This document shows, piece by piece, positions 15,400 to 23,633 of a stretch of 50,403 nucleotides of DNA (positions within the stretch are counted from its first letter, which is position 1; the number at the start of each line of letters is the position of its first letter). This stretch comes from CAYYWP01 sp050176585 (GTDB lineage Bacteria > Desulfobacterota > Binatia > HRBIN30 > CADEER01): positions 1 to 50,403 of the forward strand of contig JBFXHX010000030.1 of NCBI GenBank assembly GCA_050176585.1, read 5' to 3'. The notes below the pieces were generated by a model. It had not been told where the DNA came from. It ran no database searches and worked only from the letters and a program-made list of their open reading frames with translations. Both the position numbers and the translations under genes were made by a program.

Positions 15400-16689
15400 G
15401 TGAGCGGGCGACGGACGCGCGTGCTCGTCACCGGCATCGGGCTGGTGACGCCGCTCGGCGCCGATGCGCCTTCGTCATGGGCGGCAGTGTGCGCGGGCCG
15501 GAGCGGGATCGGGCCAATCCGGCGCTTCGATGCGAGCGGCTTTCCCGTGCGCATCGGCGCGCACGCGCCGGACGTCGAAGCCGCGCCGCTGGCCCCCCGC
15601 GCGCGGAAGTACGCCGCCCGCCAACATGTGTTCGCCGCCGTGGCGGCGGCGGAGGCACTGCGCGACGCCCGCGTCGTGCCCGGCTCAGCAGACACGGAGC
15701 GGTGGGGCTGCGTGGTCGGCAGCGGCATGTTGGGCGTCGAGTTCGCCGAGCTGGCCGCGCTCCAGCGCCGCGCCGCGCCGGCCGGCGTGCTCGAGGTCGA
15801 GCGGCTGGAGCCGACGGCAGATCCGGTCGCCTTCGCTCGGCATCAGAGCATCGGCGGCCTGGCCTTGTTGGTGCAGCAGTTCGGCATTCGCGGACCGGTC
15901 AGCGCTGTGCACACCGCGTGTGCCTCCGGCGGGCAGGCGATCGGCGCGGCGCTGCGACTCATCCGGCGCGGCGCAGCGGACCGCGTGCTCGCCGGCGGCT
16001 TCGACAGCATGCTGACCCCGGTCGGCCTGGCCGGCTTCTGCCTGCTCGGCGCGCTATCGCCAGACAATGACGAGCCGGCGCGCGCCAGCCGGCCGTTCGA
16101 TCGCACCCGCAACGGGTTCGTGCTCGGCGAGGGCGCCGGTTTCCTGGTGCTCGAGTCCGCACCGGCTGCGGCCGCGCGCGGCGCGCGCGCGTATGCAGAG
16201 CTCGCGGGCGCCGGCGATGCCTTGAGCAGTTATCGGATCACCGACCCGCATCCGGACGGCAACGGACCGATCCAGGCGATGCGGCGCGCGCTGGCCGACG
16301 CGGATATCGCGCCCGAGGCGGTCGACTACATCAACGCCCACGGCACCTCGACGGTGATGAACGACCGCAGCGAGGCCGCGGCGATTCGCGCGGTCTTCGG
16401 GTCGCATTGCGAGCGGCTATTGGTGAGCTCGACGAAGAGCTTGATGGGTCATCTGATCGCCGCCGCCGGAGCCGTCGAAGCCGCGCTCTGCGCGCTCGCC
16501 CTGCGCTACGGGGTCGCACCGGTGAATGCGAACCTGACGACGCGCGACCCGGAGTGCGACGTGCCGCTCGTCGTCGGCGCATCGCAGCGCCGGCCATTGC
16601 AGGTCGCGCTCTCCAACTCCTTCGGCTTCGGCGGAGCGAATAACGCCGTTGTGCTGCGCCGCGCGCCGGATGAGGAGCCCGGTGGATGA
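15400..16689 (+). CDS. Beta-ketoacyl-ACP synthase II-like (active)
   Basis: A 429-residue thiolase-fold condensing enzyme of the FabF type. The nucleophile Cys174 lies in A-V-H-T-A-C-A-S-G-G, with catalytic His314 (N-A-H-G-T-S-T), Lys346 and His351 (T-K-S-L-M-G-H), and the closing N-S-F-G-F-G-G-A-N motif. All residues needed for decarboxylative Claisen condensation of malonyl-ACP are present. The GTG start at 15400 is 1 base beyond the ACP stop; its stop overlaps the next gene as ATGA. It very likely pairs with the degenerate ketosynthase that follows, in the manner of KS-alpha/chain-length-factor heterodimers (inference). Confidence 0.88.
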   Translation: MSGRRTRVLVTGIGLVTPLGADAPSSWAAVCAGRSGIGPIRRFDASGFPVRIGAHAPDVEAAPLAPRARKYAARQHVFAAVAAAEALRDARVVPGSADTERWGCVVGSGMLGVEFAELAALQRRAAPAGVLEVERLEPTADPVAFARHQSIGGLALLVQQFGIRGPVSAVHTACASGGQAIGAALRLIRRGAADRVLAGGFDSMLTPVGLAGFCLLGALSPDNDEPARASRPFDRTRNGFVLGEGAGFLVLESAPAAAARGARAYAELAGAGDALSSYRITDPHPDGNGPIQAMRRALADADIAPEAVDYINAHGTSTVMNDRSEAAAIRAVFGSHCERLLVSSTKSLMGHLIAAAGAVEAALCALALRYGVAPVNANLTTRDPECDVPLVVGASQRRPLQVALSNSFGFGGANNAVVLRRAPDEEPGG

Positions 16690-17960
16690 CGGCGCGGGTG
16701 GCGATTGTCGGGAGCGGCGCGATCTGCGGTTTGGGGCGCGAGCCCGACGCGATCTGGGAAGCCGTGCGACGCGGCGAGTCGGCGATCGCGCGGATTCGCC
16801 AGTGGGACAGCCGTGCCTGGGTGCACGGCCACGCGGCGGAAGTCGACGGTTGCGATGCCGCGGAGCTCGTCGGCGACCGCAAGCTGCTCAAGCTGCTGCG
16901 GCGCACGCACGTATTCGGCTTTTACGCCGGCATGCGCGCGCTGGAGCAAGCCGGGTTCGTGAAGGAACGGGTGCCGCTGTGGCCCGCGGCGATCGCGGAC
17001 TACAACGACCGCAGCGGCATCTACGTCGGCGTCAGCGGCAGCGCCTACCAGGACCAATACGAGTTTCTCCCGCTGATGGCGCGCAGCGACGGCGAGATCG
17101 GGCTCTTCGGCGCCGAGCTGGCGCGCGCGGTCTCGCCGATGTGGTTGCTGCAGACGCTGCCGAACAACGTCCTGTGCCATCTCGGCATCCGGACCGGCTT
17201 CTCCGGACCGCACGCGTGTGTGGTCGCCCACAGCACGGCCGGGGTGCTGGCGGTTGCGGAGGCGCTGGATGCGCTGCGCACCGGTGAGGTAGATCGCGCC
17301 CTCGCGGTCGCCCACGTGGCGCCGATCGAGCCGCAGGCGTTGCAGGGCTATGCCACGCTCGGACTCCTCGGGCGCGACGTCGTGCGCCCGTTCGATGCCC
17401 GCGGTGACGGCTGCCTGTTCGGCGAGGGCGCCGCCGCACTCGCGCTCGAGCCGGTTGACCGCGCCGCCGCGCGCGGCGCGTCCAGCCTCGGCGAAGTGCT
17501 CGGCAGCGGCGCGGTCAGCGAAGGCGGGGCCCTCTTCGCCGTCGATCCCGGCGGGGAAGGGCTCGCGCGCGCGATCGAGCTCGCGCTGGCGGATGCGCGC
17601 TGCGCTCCGGGCGACGTCGGCGTTATCGTCGCACACGGCAACGGCACGCGCACATCAGATCGCTCGGAGGCCGCCGCGTTGCAGCGCGTGTTCGGCGCCG
17701 CGATTCCGCCGGTCACCGCGTTCAAGTGGGCGACAGGCCATCTGTTCCCAGCCGCGGCGCTGCTGGACGTGATCCTCGCGCTCGCGGCGCTGCGCACCGG
17801 CGAGGTGCCGGGGATCGCGACGCTGCGCGAGGTCGACCCGGCTTGCGCGCCGCTGCCGCTTTCGGCCGATCCGCAGCGCCCGCGCGGCGAGCTCGCGCTC
17901 GTGCTGAGCCGCGGGTTTGCGGGCGCCAACGCGGCACTGGTGGTGCGCGCTGCGCGTTAG
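16686..17960 (+). CDS. Degenerate ketosynthase with Ser in place of catalytic Cys
   Basis: A 424-residue ketosynthase-fold protein. In the nucleophile elbow, where FabF has T-A-C-x-S-G, it reads A-H-S-T-A-G, putting Ser183 (codon 17232-17234) in the catalytic Cys position. The other catalytic residues remain: His317 in A-H-G-N-G-T, Lys347, and His352 in T-G-H. Full length, without frameshift, and translationally coupled (ATGA) to an intact ketosynthase. This suggests a non-condensing partner that controls chain length or decarboxylates malonyl-ACP, like a chain-length factor, although those normally carry Gln. Last gene of the operon. Confidence 0.85.
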   Translation: MTARVAIVGSGAICGLGREPDAIWEAVRRGESAIARIRQWDSRAWVHGHAAEVDGCDAAELVGDRKLLKLLRRTHVFGFYAGMRALEQAGFVKERVPLWPAAIADYNDRSGIYVGVSGSAYQDQYEFLPLMARSDGEIGLFGAELARAVSPMWLLQTLPNNVLCHLGIRTGFSGPHACVVAHSTAGVLAVAEALDALRTGEVDRALAVAHVAPIEPQALQGYATLGLLGRDVVRPFDARGDGCLFGEGAAALALEPVDRAAARGASSLGEVLGSGAVSEGGALFAVDPGGEGLARAIELALADARCAPGDVGVIVAHGNGTRTSDRSEAAALQRVFGAAIPPVTAFKWATGHLFPAAALLDVILALAALRTGEVPGIATLREVDPACAPLPLSADPQRPRGELALVLSRGFAGANAALVVRAAR

Positions 17961-17978
17961 GATTACCGCCGAGGCGCT

Positions 17979-17997
17979 GAGGCGCGGAGATCGCCTC
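17979..17997. repeat. 16-bp shared sequence (copy B) forming a small hairpin
   Basis: The same GAGGCGCGGAGATCGC as at 3153-3168, here 18 bases after the last gene of the fatty-acid-like operon and before a convergent gene. In this copy GAGGCG (17979-17984) can pair with CGCCTC (17992-17997) to give a 6-bp hairpin. Confidence 0.4.
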
Positions 17998-18028
17998 CTG
18001 GAAATGACCGGCGCTGCCCCGGGCGGCT

Positions 18029-18622
18029 CTAGTCGAGGCGGGAGAGGAGGTCCGCGATGCTCGGCGACGCCGCCGCTTTGATGTGAAATCCGAACCGGGA
18101 GCGCGGATCGCTCGGCTGCGCGATCTCGCACGCGGCATCGCCGTAGAGCGCGCGCAACAGCTCCTCGAGGGTCGGTTTGAACGCCTCGTACGTCGCGGCT
18201 TCGTTGGGCGCGCGCAGGCGGTCGTTGGCGAACAGGTCGAGCTCGTCGCCGCGAAAGCGCAGGCCGGCGCCGAGCTCGCCATTCTGCTCGAGCAACCGAC
18301 AAGCGCGCAGCGCGGACTTGACCGTGGTGCGGAGCCGCTCGGCCAGCGCTCCGGGGGCGGGTTGTTTGCGCGTGTATTGCAGTCCGATGCGGCCGTCCCC
18401 CATGTCGACGGCGAGGTTTGCCTCATGGGCTACGACCAGCACGCCGGGCCCGGCGGGCACGTGGGCGTAATCGGCAATGTCGACCAGACGGTGATCGGGC
18501 AGTGCGGATCGCTGGATCCAGTGGTGAAACACGGGGACGAGCTCGTGGGGCGCCACGGCTGTGCCATCGGCGCAGAAGAGCTTGACCCCGACGCGTTGTA
18601 GGTCGGCGAGCGCGGCGGGCAT
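18029..18622 (-). CDS. Uncharacterised protein co-transcribed with nitrite/sulfite reductase
   Basis: A 197-residue soluble protein without signal peptide or membrane segment. I cannot name a domain. Conserved-looking stretches are V-F-H-H-W-I-Q near residue 31, L-V-D-I-A-D-Y-A-H-V-P-A-G-P-G-V, and H-E-A-N-L-A-V-D-M-G-D-G-R-I-G-L-Q-Y-T-R-K; the rest is helical. It starts 12 bases after the stop of the nitrite/sulfite reductase, so the two are one transcript and a role in sulfur or nitrogen assimilation is plausible. It is not the DUF934 protein often found beside such reductases. No cysteine cluster argues for metal-cofactor carriage. Confidence 0.75.
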   Translation of the reverse strand: MPAALADLQRVGVKLFCADGTAVAPHELVPVFHHWIQRSALPDHRLVDIADYAHVPAGPGVLVVAHEANLAVDMGDGRIGLQYTRKQPAPGALAERLRTTVKSALRACRLLEQNGELGAGLRFRGDELDLFANDRLRAPNEAATYEAFKPTLEELLRALYGDAACEIAQPSDPRSRFGFHIKAAASPSIADLLSRLD

Positions 18623-18634
18623 GTCGAGCGGGCT

Positions 18635-20926
18635 CTAGGCGAGGGTGTCGAGGTTGACGATCTGCGCGGGCGCGCCGGTGGCGAGCTGCGGCTGCTGATT
18701 GGGCAGCCGCAGGCGGCACGCATGGCTGGCCTCGACGAACAGGCTGGCCTCTTCGACGACCTGATGGGCCGACTCGGGCGTGATGTTCCCCGAGCCTTCC
18801 TCGTGCCGGCGGAATAGGTACTGCGCGACCATCGCGCGCGCGAACCGGTCGTAGAACAGCTCGGTATCGCAGAAACGCGTCTTGAACTCCGCCACGATTT
18901 GCGCCGGATCGTCGCTGACATCGAGGAGCTGCGTCTTCACCAGCGCCTTGGCTGCCTGCAGCATCGCGCGATACGCGACGGCGTCCGCCTCCGCCATGTT
19001 CCCCGCTTCCAGTGCGAGTTGCGCCTCGAAGACCTGGCGTTCGGCATCGGCGAGATCGAACTCGACGATGGAGACGACCTCGCCGGCACACTCGCCAGTG
19101 CCCATATCGCCGGTGGTGAACTCGCGCGGGTCGCCCCAGTCGGAGTAGAAGCTCGCATCCTCCGCGTGGGCCGGCACCTTGGCGAGCTCATCGAGGATGC
19201 CCTTCATCTGCTTCTTGCCGACGCGCTGGCAGAACTGCTGGAAGCTCTCCTCGCCCTGGCGCTCACGGACATATCGGTCGGTCAGGCGATCGACGACGGC
19301 CGGAATGTTCTTCGACGGAATGGCGCCGATCGGCAGCCCGTAGCTGGCGGCGTTGTTCTCCCATTGCCCGCCGAGCACGACCTGAAAATGCGGTACTTGG
19401 AAGCCCGCGATCTGCCGCGAGACGCCGTAGAAACCGAGGTCGGCGACGTGATGCTGGCCGCACGAGTTGAAGCAGCCGCTGATCTTGATGTGCAGACCCC
19501 GCACGGCGGCATCGAGCTCGTACCCCTTTTGGAGCAGCCGATTGCGCAGCTCGGCGGCGAGGCCGCGCGACGACGCGATGCCGAGCTTGCACGTGTCTGT
19601 ACCGGGGCAGGCCGTGATGTCGACGATCGTTTGCGCACCCTCCGCGGCCAGCCCGACCGCCTGCAGGTCCGCGTAGAGCGCTGGCAGGTCGGCCTCGCGC
19701 ACCCAGCGCAGCGCGATGTTCTGTTCGACCGTCGTCCGCACGCTCTCACCCACGTAGCGGCGCGCGATGTCGGCCAGCGCGCGCATCTGCTCGGAGGTGG
19801 CATCGCCGAGCGGCAGGGCCACGGTGACCACGCGATACCCGGGCTGCCGCTGCTGGTACGAGTTGGTGGCGAGCCAGCGTGAGAACCCGTCCGGTTGCGC
19901 GGCGCCGTTCAGCGCCGCACCGGTCTTCAGCGGCTCATCCCGATAGGTGGCGAGCACGTCGAGATAGGAGGTCCAGCGCGGATCCGGCGCCAGCTTCGCG
20001 CGCTCTTCGAGCACCAGCCGCTTGAACTCCTCGATGCCGAGATTCTTCACCAGGAACTTGATACGGGCGCGGGCGCGGTTGCGCTTTTCGCCGAGGCGGG
20101 CGAACACGCGCGAGATCGCCTGGGTCAGCGGGAACAGCTCCTCTTCGGGGACGAACTCCTCGAACAGCTTGGCCTGGTGCGGCACGGCGCCGAGGCCGCC
20201 GCCGACGTACATGATGAACCCGCGCCGCTCGATGCCGCTCTGCACGCGCGTCGTCGCGATCAAGCCGAGGTCGTGCATGTAGGCCAGCCCACAGGCGTGT
20301 TGCGCGCAGCCGGAGAAAGCGATTTTGAACTTGCGGCCGAAATCCTGCGTGTCGGGGTGTCCGAGCAGGAAGCGCATGATCGCCTGCGCGTACGGGGCCA
20401 CGTCGAAGGTCTCGTCGCGGCACACACCCGCAAGCGGGCAGGCGGTCACATTGCGCACCGAGTTGCCGCACGCTTCGCGGGTGGTGATGCCCACGGCCGC
20501 GAGCCGGCGCATGATGTCGGGGGTGTCCTCGATGTGCACGAAGTGCAGCTGCACGTCCTGCCGCGTCGTGATGTGGCAGATCTCGTCCGAATACTCTTCC
20601 GCGAGGTCCGCCAGGACTTCCATCTGCCGCGGGGTGAGGCCGCCGAACGGGATCTTGATGCGCTGCATCCCGGGGGCGTCCCACAAGGTCTCGGGGCCTT
20701 TCAGGAGCGTTCCGGAGGGATATTCGAGCGTCCGTGGCCCGGTGCCGTCGTGGCGTTGTCCGTTGTCGTAGCGCTGCCCATAGGCGCCGCGGCGCAGGCG
20801 CGTCTCTGCGAACAGCTTGTCGTCGAGCTTGCCGTGCTTTTTCAGCTCGATCTGGGTCTCGAAGACGTCGATCTCGCGAGCCCAGTCGGCGGGCATCTCG
20901 CTCGCCAGCGTCTCTCTCCAGGTCAT
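18635..20926 (-). CDS. Nitrite/sulfite reductase (siroheme and 4Fe-4S)
   Basis: A 763-residue hemoprotein of the ferredoxin-type nitrite/sulfite reductase family, which reduces sulfite to sulfide or nitrite to ammonia with six electrons. Two homologous halves are visible. The C-terminal half holds the siroheme/iron-sulfur ligands C440-x5-C446 and C485-x3-C489 (G-C-F-N-S-C-G-Q-H-H). The N-terminal half has a second Cys set (C163-x5-C169, C207-x4-C212). A helical extension of about 150 residues (after 610) goes beyond the usual length. The start at 20926 is chosen because GGGGTGAG lies 6 bases upstream; an ATG at 20932 is directly abutting it. Substrate preference cannot be decided. Confidence 0.88.
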   Translation of the reverse strand: MTWRETLASEMPADWAREIDVFETQIELKKHGKLDDKLFAETRLRRGAYGQRYDNGQRHDGTGPRTLEYPSGTLLKGPETLWDAPGMQRIKIPFGGLTPRQMEVLADLAEEYSDEICHITTRQDVQLHFVHIEDTPDIMRRLAAVGITTREACGNSVRNVTACPLAGVCRDETFDVAPYAQAIMRFLLGHPDTQDFGRKFKIAFSGCAQHACGLAYMHDLGLIATTRVQSGIERRGFIMYVGGGLGAVPHQAKLFEEFVPEEELFPLTQAISRVFARLGEKRNRARARIKFLVKNLGIEEFKRLVLEERAKLAPDPRWTSYLDVLATYRDEPLKTGAALNGAAQPDGFSRWLATNSYQQRQPGYRVVTVALPLGDATSEQMRALADIARRYVGESVRTTVEQNIALRWVREADLPALYADLQAVGLAAEGAQTIVDITACPGTDTCKLGIASSRGLAAELRNRLLQKGYELDAAVRGLHIKISGCFNSCGQHHVADLGFYGVSRQIAGFQVPHFQVVLGGQWENNAASYGLPIGAIPSKNIPAVVDRLTDRYVRERQGEESFQQFCQRVGKKQMKGILDELAKVPAHAEDASFYSDWGDPREFTTGDMGTGECAGEVVSIVEFDLADAERQVFEAQLALEAGNMAEADAVAYRAMLQAAKALVKTQLLDVSDDPAQIVAEFKTRFCDTELFYDRFARAMVAQYLFRRHEEGSGNITPESAHQVVEEASLFVEASHACRLRLPNQQPQLATGAPAQIVNLDTLA

Positions 20927-21108
20927 GCTCATCTCACCCCCCGCAGCGGGTGCGGCGATGCGGATCGGTGCACCAGCATCTTGGCAGCGGCATGTTGGAA
21001 GGCCTACCTGGTGTGGCAAACCGACTCAATAAGGGACCTTACCATGCCGGCCCTCGCACTCCTACGGTCGTGGACGGGCGCGCTCCGGTGGCGTAGCGCC
21101 CGGCGCGC

Positions 21109-22512
21109 TCAGGTCGTCTGCTGGCGCGCGGCTTCATAGCGGGCAATCGCCGCCACGCGACGCTCGGCGTGGTCGACGATCGGCGGCGGATATTCCCGCG
21201 CGGTCGCCGGTGCGCGCCAGGGCTCATGGATGTAGCGCGCGGGAACGTCGCGAAGCTCCGGCAGCCACTGCCGCGCGTAGGCGCCGTCGGGGTCGAACTT
21301 CTGTCCTTGCAGGGTCGGATTGAAGATCCGGAAATACGGCTGGGCGTCGGTGCCGGTCGAAGCGGCCCACTGCCAGCCGCCGTTGTTGGCCGCGGGATCC
21401 CCGTCAACGAGGTGGCGCATGAAGAAGCGCTCGCCCGCGCGCCAGTCGACCAGCAGGTCCTTGGTGAGGAAGCTCGCGGCCACCATGCGGGCGCGGTTGT
21501 GCATCCAGCCCGTGCGGACCAGCTGTCGCATGCCCGCATCGACGAACGGGTAGCCCGTCCGGCCAGCGCACCAGGCATCGAACCCGCGCGGATCATCGTT
21601 CCACGCGATGCGCGCGAATGCCGGCTTGAACGCGCCCCGCAGCACGCGCGGGTGCTCGGCGAGCAGCGCTGTGTAGAACTCGCGCCAGATGAGCTCGGCC
21701 ACCCAGCGCTCCGCGCCGCGCGCGGCGCGCGGTTCGGCCGCGGCGGCCGCGTACGCTTCGTGAACACAGCGCCGTACGGAGAGCGCGCCGCAGCGCAGAT
21801 AGGGGGAGAGGCGCGACGTGCCATCGATGGCGGGCCGATCGCGCCCGGAGTCATAGTCGCGCAGCGCAGCGCAGATGAACCTGCGGAGCCGGGCCGCCGC
21901 CGCGACTTCGCCGGCGCGCGGGATGTCGCTCTGATCGCCCAGCACGCCGAAGTCGGCTGCGGTGGGAACGGGCTCGCTGCGCACGCCGGGGACGCCCTTC
22001 GGCAGGCGCGGCGCGCGGGCGCGAGCGGCCGGCACGGCGTGATAGCGCTCGAGCCATGCACGGCGGTACGGCGTGTAGACCGAAAAGCCCTGCCCGGACC
22101 GGGTGCGCAGCTCGCCGCTCTCGAACACGACCCGATCCTTGTGCGACTGCGTCTCGACGCCCAAGCCTTGCGCGCGCGCACAGATCGCCGCGTCGCGGCG
22201 GCGCGCGTACGGCGTGTAGTCGCGGTTGAAGGTCAAGCGCTCGGCGCGCGTTTCCGCCAGCAGGCGTGCGATCTCCGCGCACGGATCACCGCGGCGCACC
22301 ACCAGCGGGCACCCCTGCCGCGCGAGCTCTGCCGCGAGCGCCGCCAGGCACTCGGCGAAAAAGCGCAGGCGCAGCGCGCTGCGGTGCACTGCGAGCAGCG
22401 CCGTGTCCACCACGAATACCGGGATGAGCTCATCCGCCGCCGCCGCCGCGGCGGCGAGCGCCGTGTTGTCTTCGAGCCGCAGGTCGTTGCGGAACCAATG
22501 CACGATGCGCAT
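21109..22512 (-). CDS. phr: Deoxyribodipyrimidine photolyase (class I CPD type)
   Basis: A 467-residue photolyase/cryptochrome-family flavoprotein that repairs UV-induced cyclobutane pyrimidine dimers using light. The N-terminal photolyase domain starts I-V-H-W-F-R-N-D-L-R-L-E-D-N; the FAD-binding C-terminal part shows E-L-I-W-R-E-F-Y, F-V-D-A-G-M-R-Q-L, G-W-M-H-N-R-A-R-M and the long N-N-G-G-W-Q-W-A-A-S-T-G-T-D-A-Q-P-Y motif, all conserved in class I CPD photolyases. The antenna cofactor cannot be assigned. There is no purine-rich ribosome-binding site before the ATG at 22512. Stand-alone gene. Confidence 0.92.
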   Translation of the reverse strand: MRIVHWFRNDLRLEDNTALAAAAAAADELIPVFVVDTALLAVHRSALRLRFFAECLAALAAELARQGCPLVVRRGDPCAEIARLLAETRAERLTFNRDYTPYARRRDAAICARAQGLGVETQSHKDRVVFESGELRTRSGQGFSVYTPYRRAWLERYHAVPAARARAPRLPKGVPGVRSEPVPTAADFGVLGDQSDIPRAGEVAAAARLRRFICAALRDYDSGRDRPAIDGTSRLSPYLRCGALSVRRCVHEAYAAAAAEPRAARGAERWVAELIWREFYTALLAEHPRVLRGAFKPAFARIAWNDDPRGFDAWCAGRTGYPFVDAGMRQLVRTGWMHNRARMVAASFLTKDLLVDWRAGERFFMRHLVDGDPAANNGGWQWAASTGTDAQPYFRIFNPTLQGQKFDPDGAYARQWLPELRDVPARYIHEPWRAPATAREYPPPIVDHAERRVAAIARYEAARQQTT

Positions 22513-22566
22513 CGCGGAGGGGGTAGAACGAGGGGCAGGCTGTAAGCTGGCGGCCTGGCGTTGGCG

Positions 22567-23526
22567 TTATCCCTTAACCCTCTGGGCAGCGGGGCAGCCC
22601 GTCAGGGCATTGTTCACGGCGGTGATCAGGTCGGCCACGGTGACCATTCCGCTGCCGTCCGGATCGAAAGCCGGACAGGCGCTCAGCGGCGCGAGGCCGA
22701 GCGCGATGTTTACGCCGAGGATGAGCTCGTTCACCTGGACGACGCCGGTGCCGTCGCAATCGCCGATGCATACGCCCGGCGTCGCCGGCGTCGAGGTGGG
22801 CACGGGCGTGGACGTCGGCGTGCCGGTGCCGAGCTCGAAGCTCACGACCAGGCGCGGGCGCGTCGCGGCCTCGGTGGCTTCGCGGCTGGCAAAGCGCTTG
22901 GCGCCGCCGGGCTCGGACTCGTTGCCGAGGGCGATCCAGCCGAAGTTGGCCTGCGGCTCATCGAGCCACGCTTGCACGTCGGCGATCAGCCCCGGAGTCG
23001 ATGTGAACGTCGCGTCGGTGTCGTTGCCGCCCGCAGTCGCCGTGGCGCTCGCCGCGGCGGTGAAATCGCCGCCCTCGGTACCCCAGCGCTGCGTATCGTA
23101 GAAGCGGTGTGTCCAGGTCGCATCGCCCGTGGTGGCCGGCGCGCCCATGCCCTCCTCGCCGATGGCGACGGACGTGCCCTCGCCCCAGTCGGCGGTGACG
23201 CGGTGGACCGACGTTGGCTGGCCGAGCGAGATGGTTTTCGTGACCCGTAGCGTGAGCTCGACAGCGGTGATGGTGGCACCGGCCGGGACCGAACCGGCGA
23301 TGTCGAAAGCGAGGAGCGCGCGGCGCCGCGCGCCGGTGCGCGCCGTCTGGCCGACGAAGAGCCCGGCGCCTTTGCCGTTGCTGAGGTCGCCCGATTCCTC
23401 GTAGATGCTGTTGTCCTTGATCGGGCTCAGTGCGACCTGCTCGGCGCGCGCGGCTGGTAGCACCGCCAGCGCACAGCAGAACGCGGTGCTGAGCGCCAGG
23501 GGCCGTGCAAGTGGGCGAGGTATCAT
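22567..23526 (-). CDS. Secreted DNRLRE-like protein with C-terminal dockerin-like EF-hands
   Basis: A 319-residue exported protein. A signal peptide of about 28 residues ends A-A-R-A-E. The main part (about 35-235) starts K-D-N-S-I-Y-E-E and contains W-G-E-G-T-S-V and P-R-L-V-V-S-F, the pattern of DNRLRE-type beta-sandwich domains of secreted proteins. A Thr/Pro-rich linker follows, then a pair of calcium-binding-like loops (G-D-C-D-G-T-G-V and D-P-D-G-S-G-M) with a Cys on each side, a dockerin type I-like module. In anaerobes dockerins mediate cellulosome assembly, but no cohesin is seen here. Role unknown: surface or matrix protein. Confidence 0.8.
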   Translation of the reverse strand: MIPRPLARPLALSTAFCCALAVLPAARAEQVALSPIKDNSIYEESGDLSNGKGAGLFVGQTARTGARRRALLAFDIAGSVPAGATITAVELTLRVTKTISLGQPTSVHRVTADWGEGTSVAIGEEGMGAPATTGDATWTHRFYDTQRWGTEGGDFTAAASATATAGGNDTDATFTSTPGLIADVQAWLDEPQANFGWIALGNESEPGGAKRFASREATEAATRPRLVVSFELGTGTPTSTPVPTSTPATPGVCIGDCDGTGVVQVNELILGVNIALGLAPLSACPAFDPDGSGMVTVADLITAVNNALTGCPAAQRVKG

Positions 23527-23633
23527 GTGTCTGCTCCACGCGGTGCGGCGTACCGCGCCGCTCAGGGTTGGTTGCGCTGCAGTTATCGAGGAGTACCGCC
23601 GCGCGTCGGTAGAGACAAGCTGCGGGCCGGCGT

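Noticed and set aside
22567..22590. CCCTTAACCCT tract resembling the telomere-like repeats
   Set aside because: It is the coding end of the dockerin-like protein (R-V-K-G-stop), so it needs no repeat explanation.
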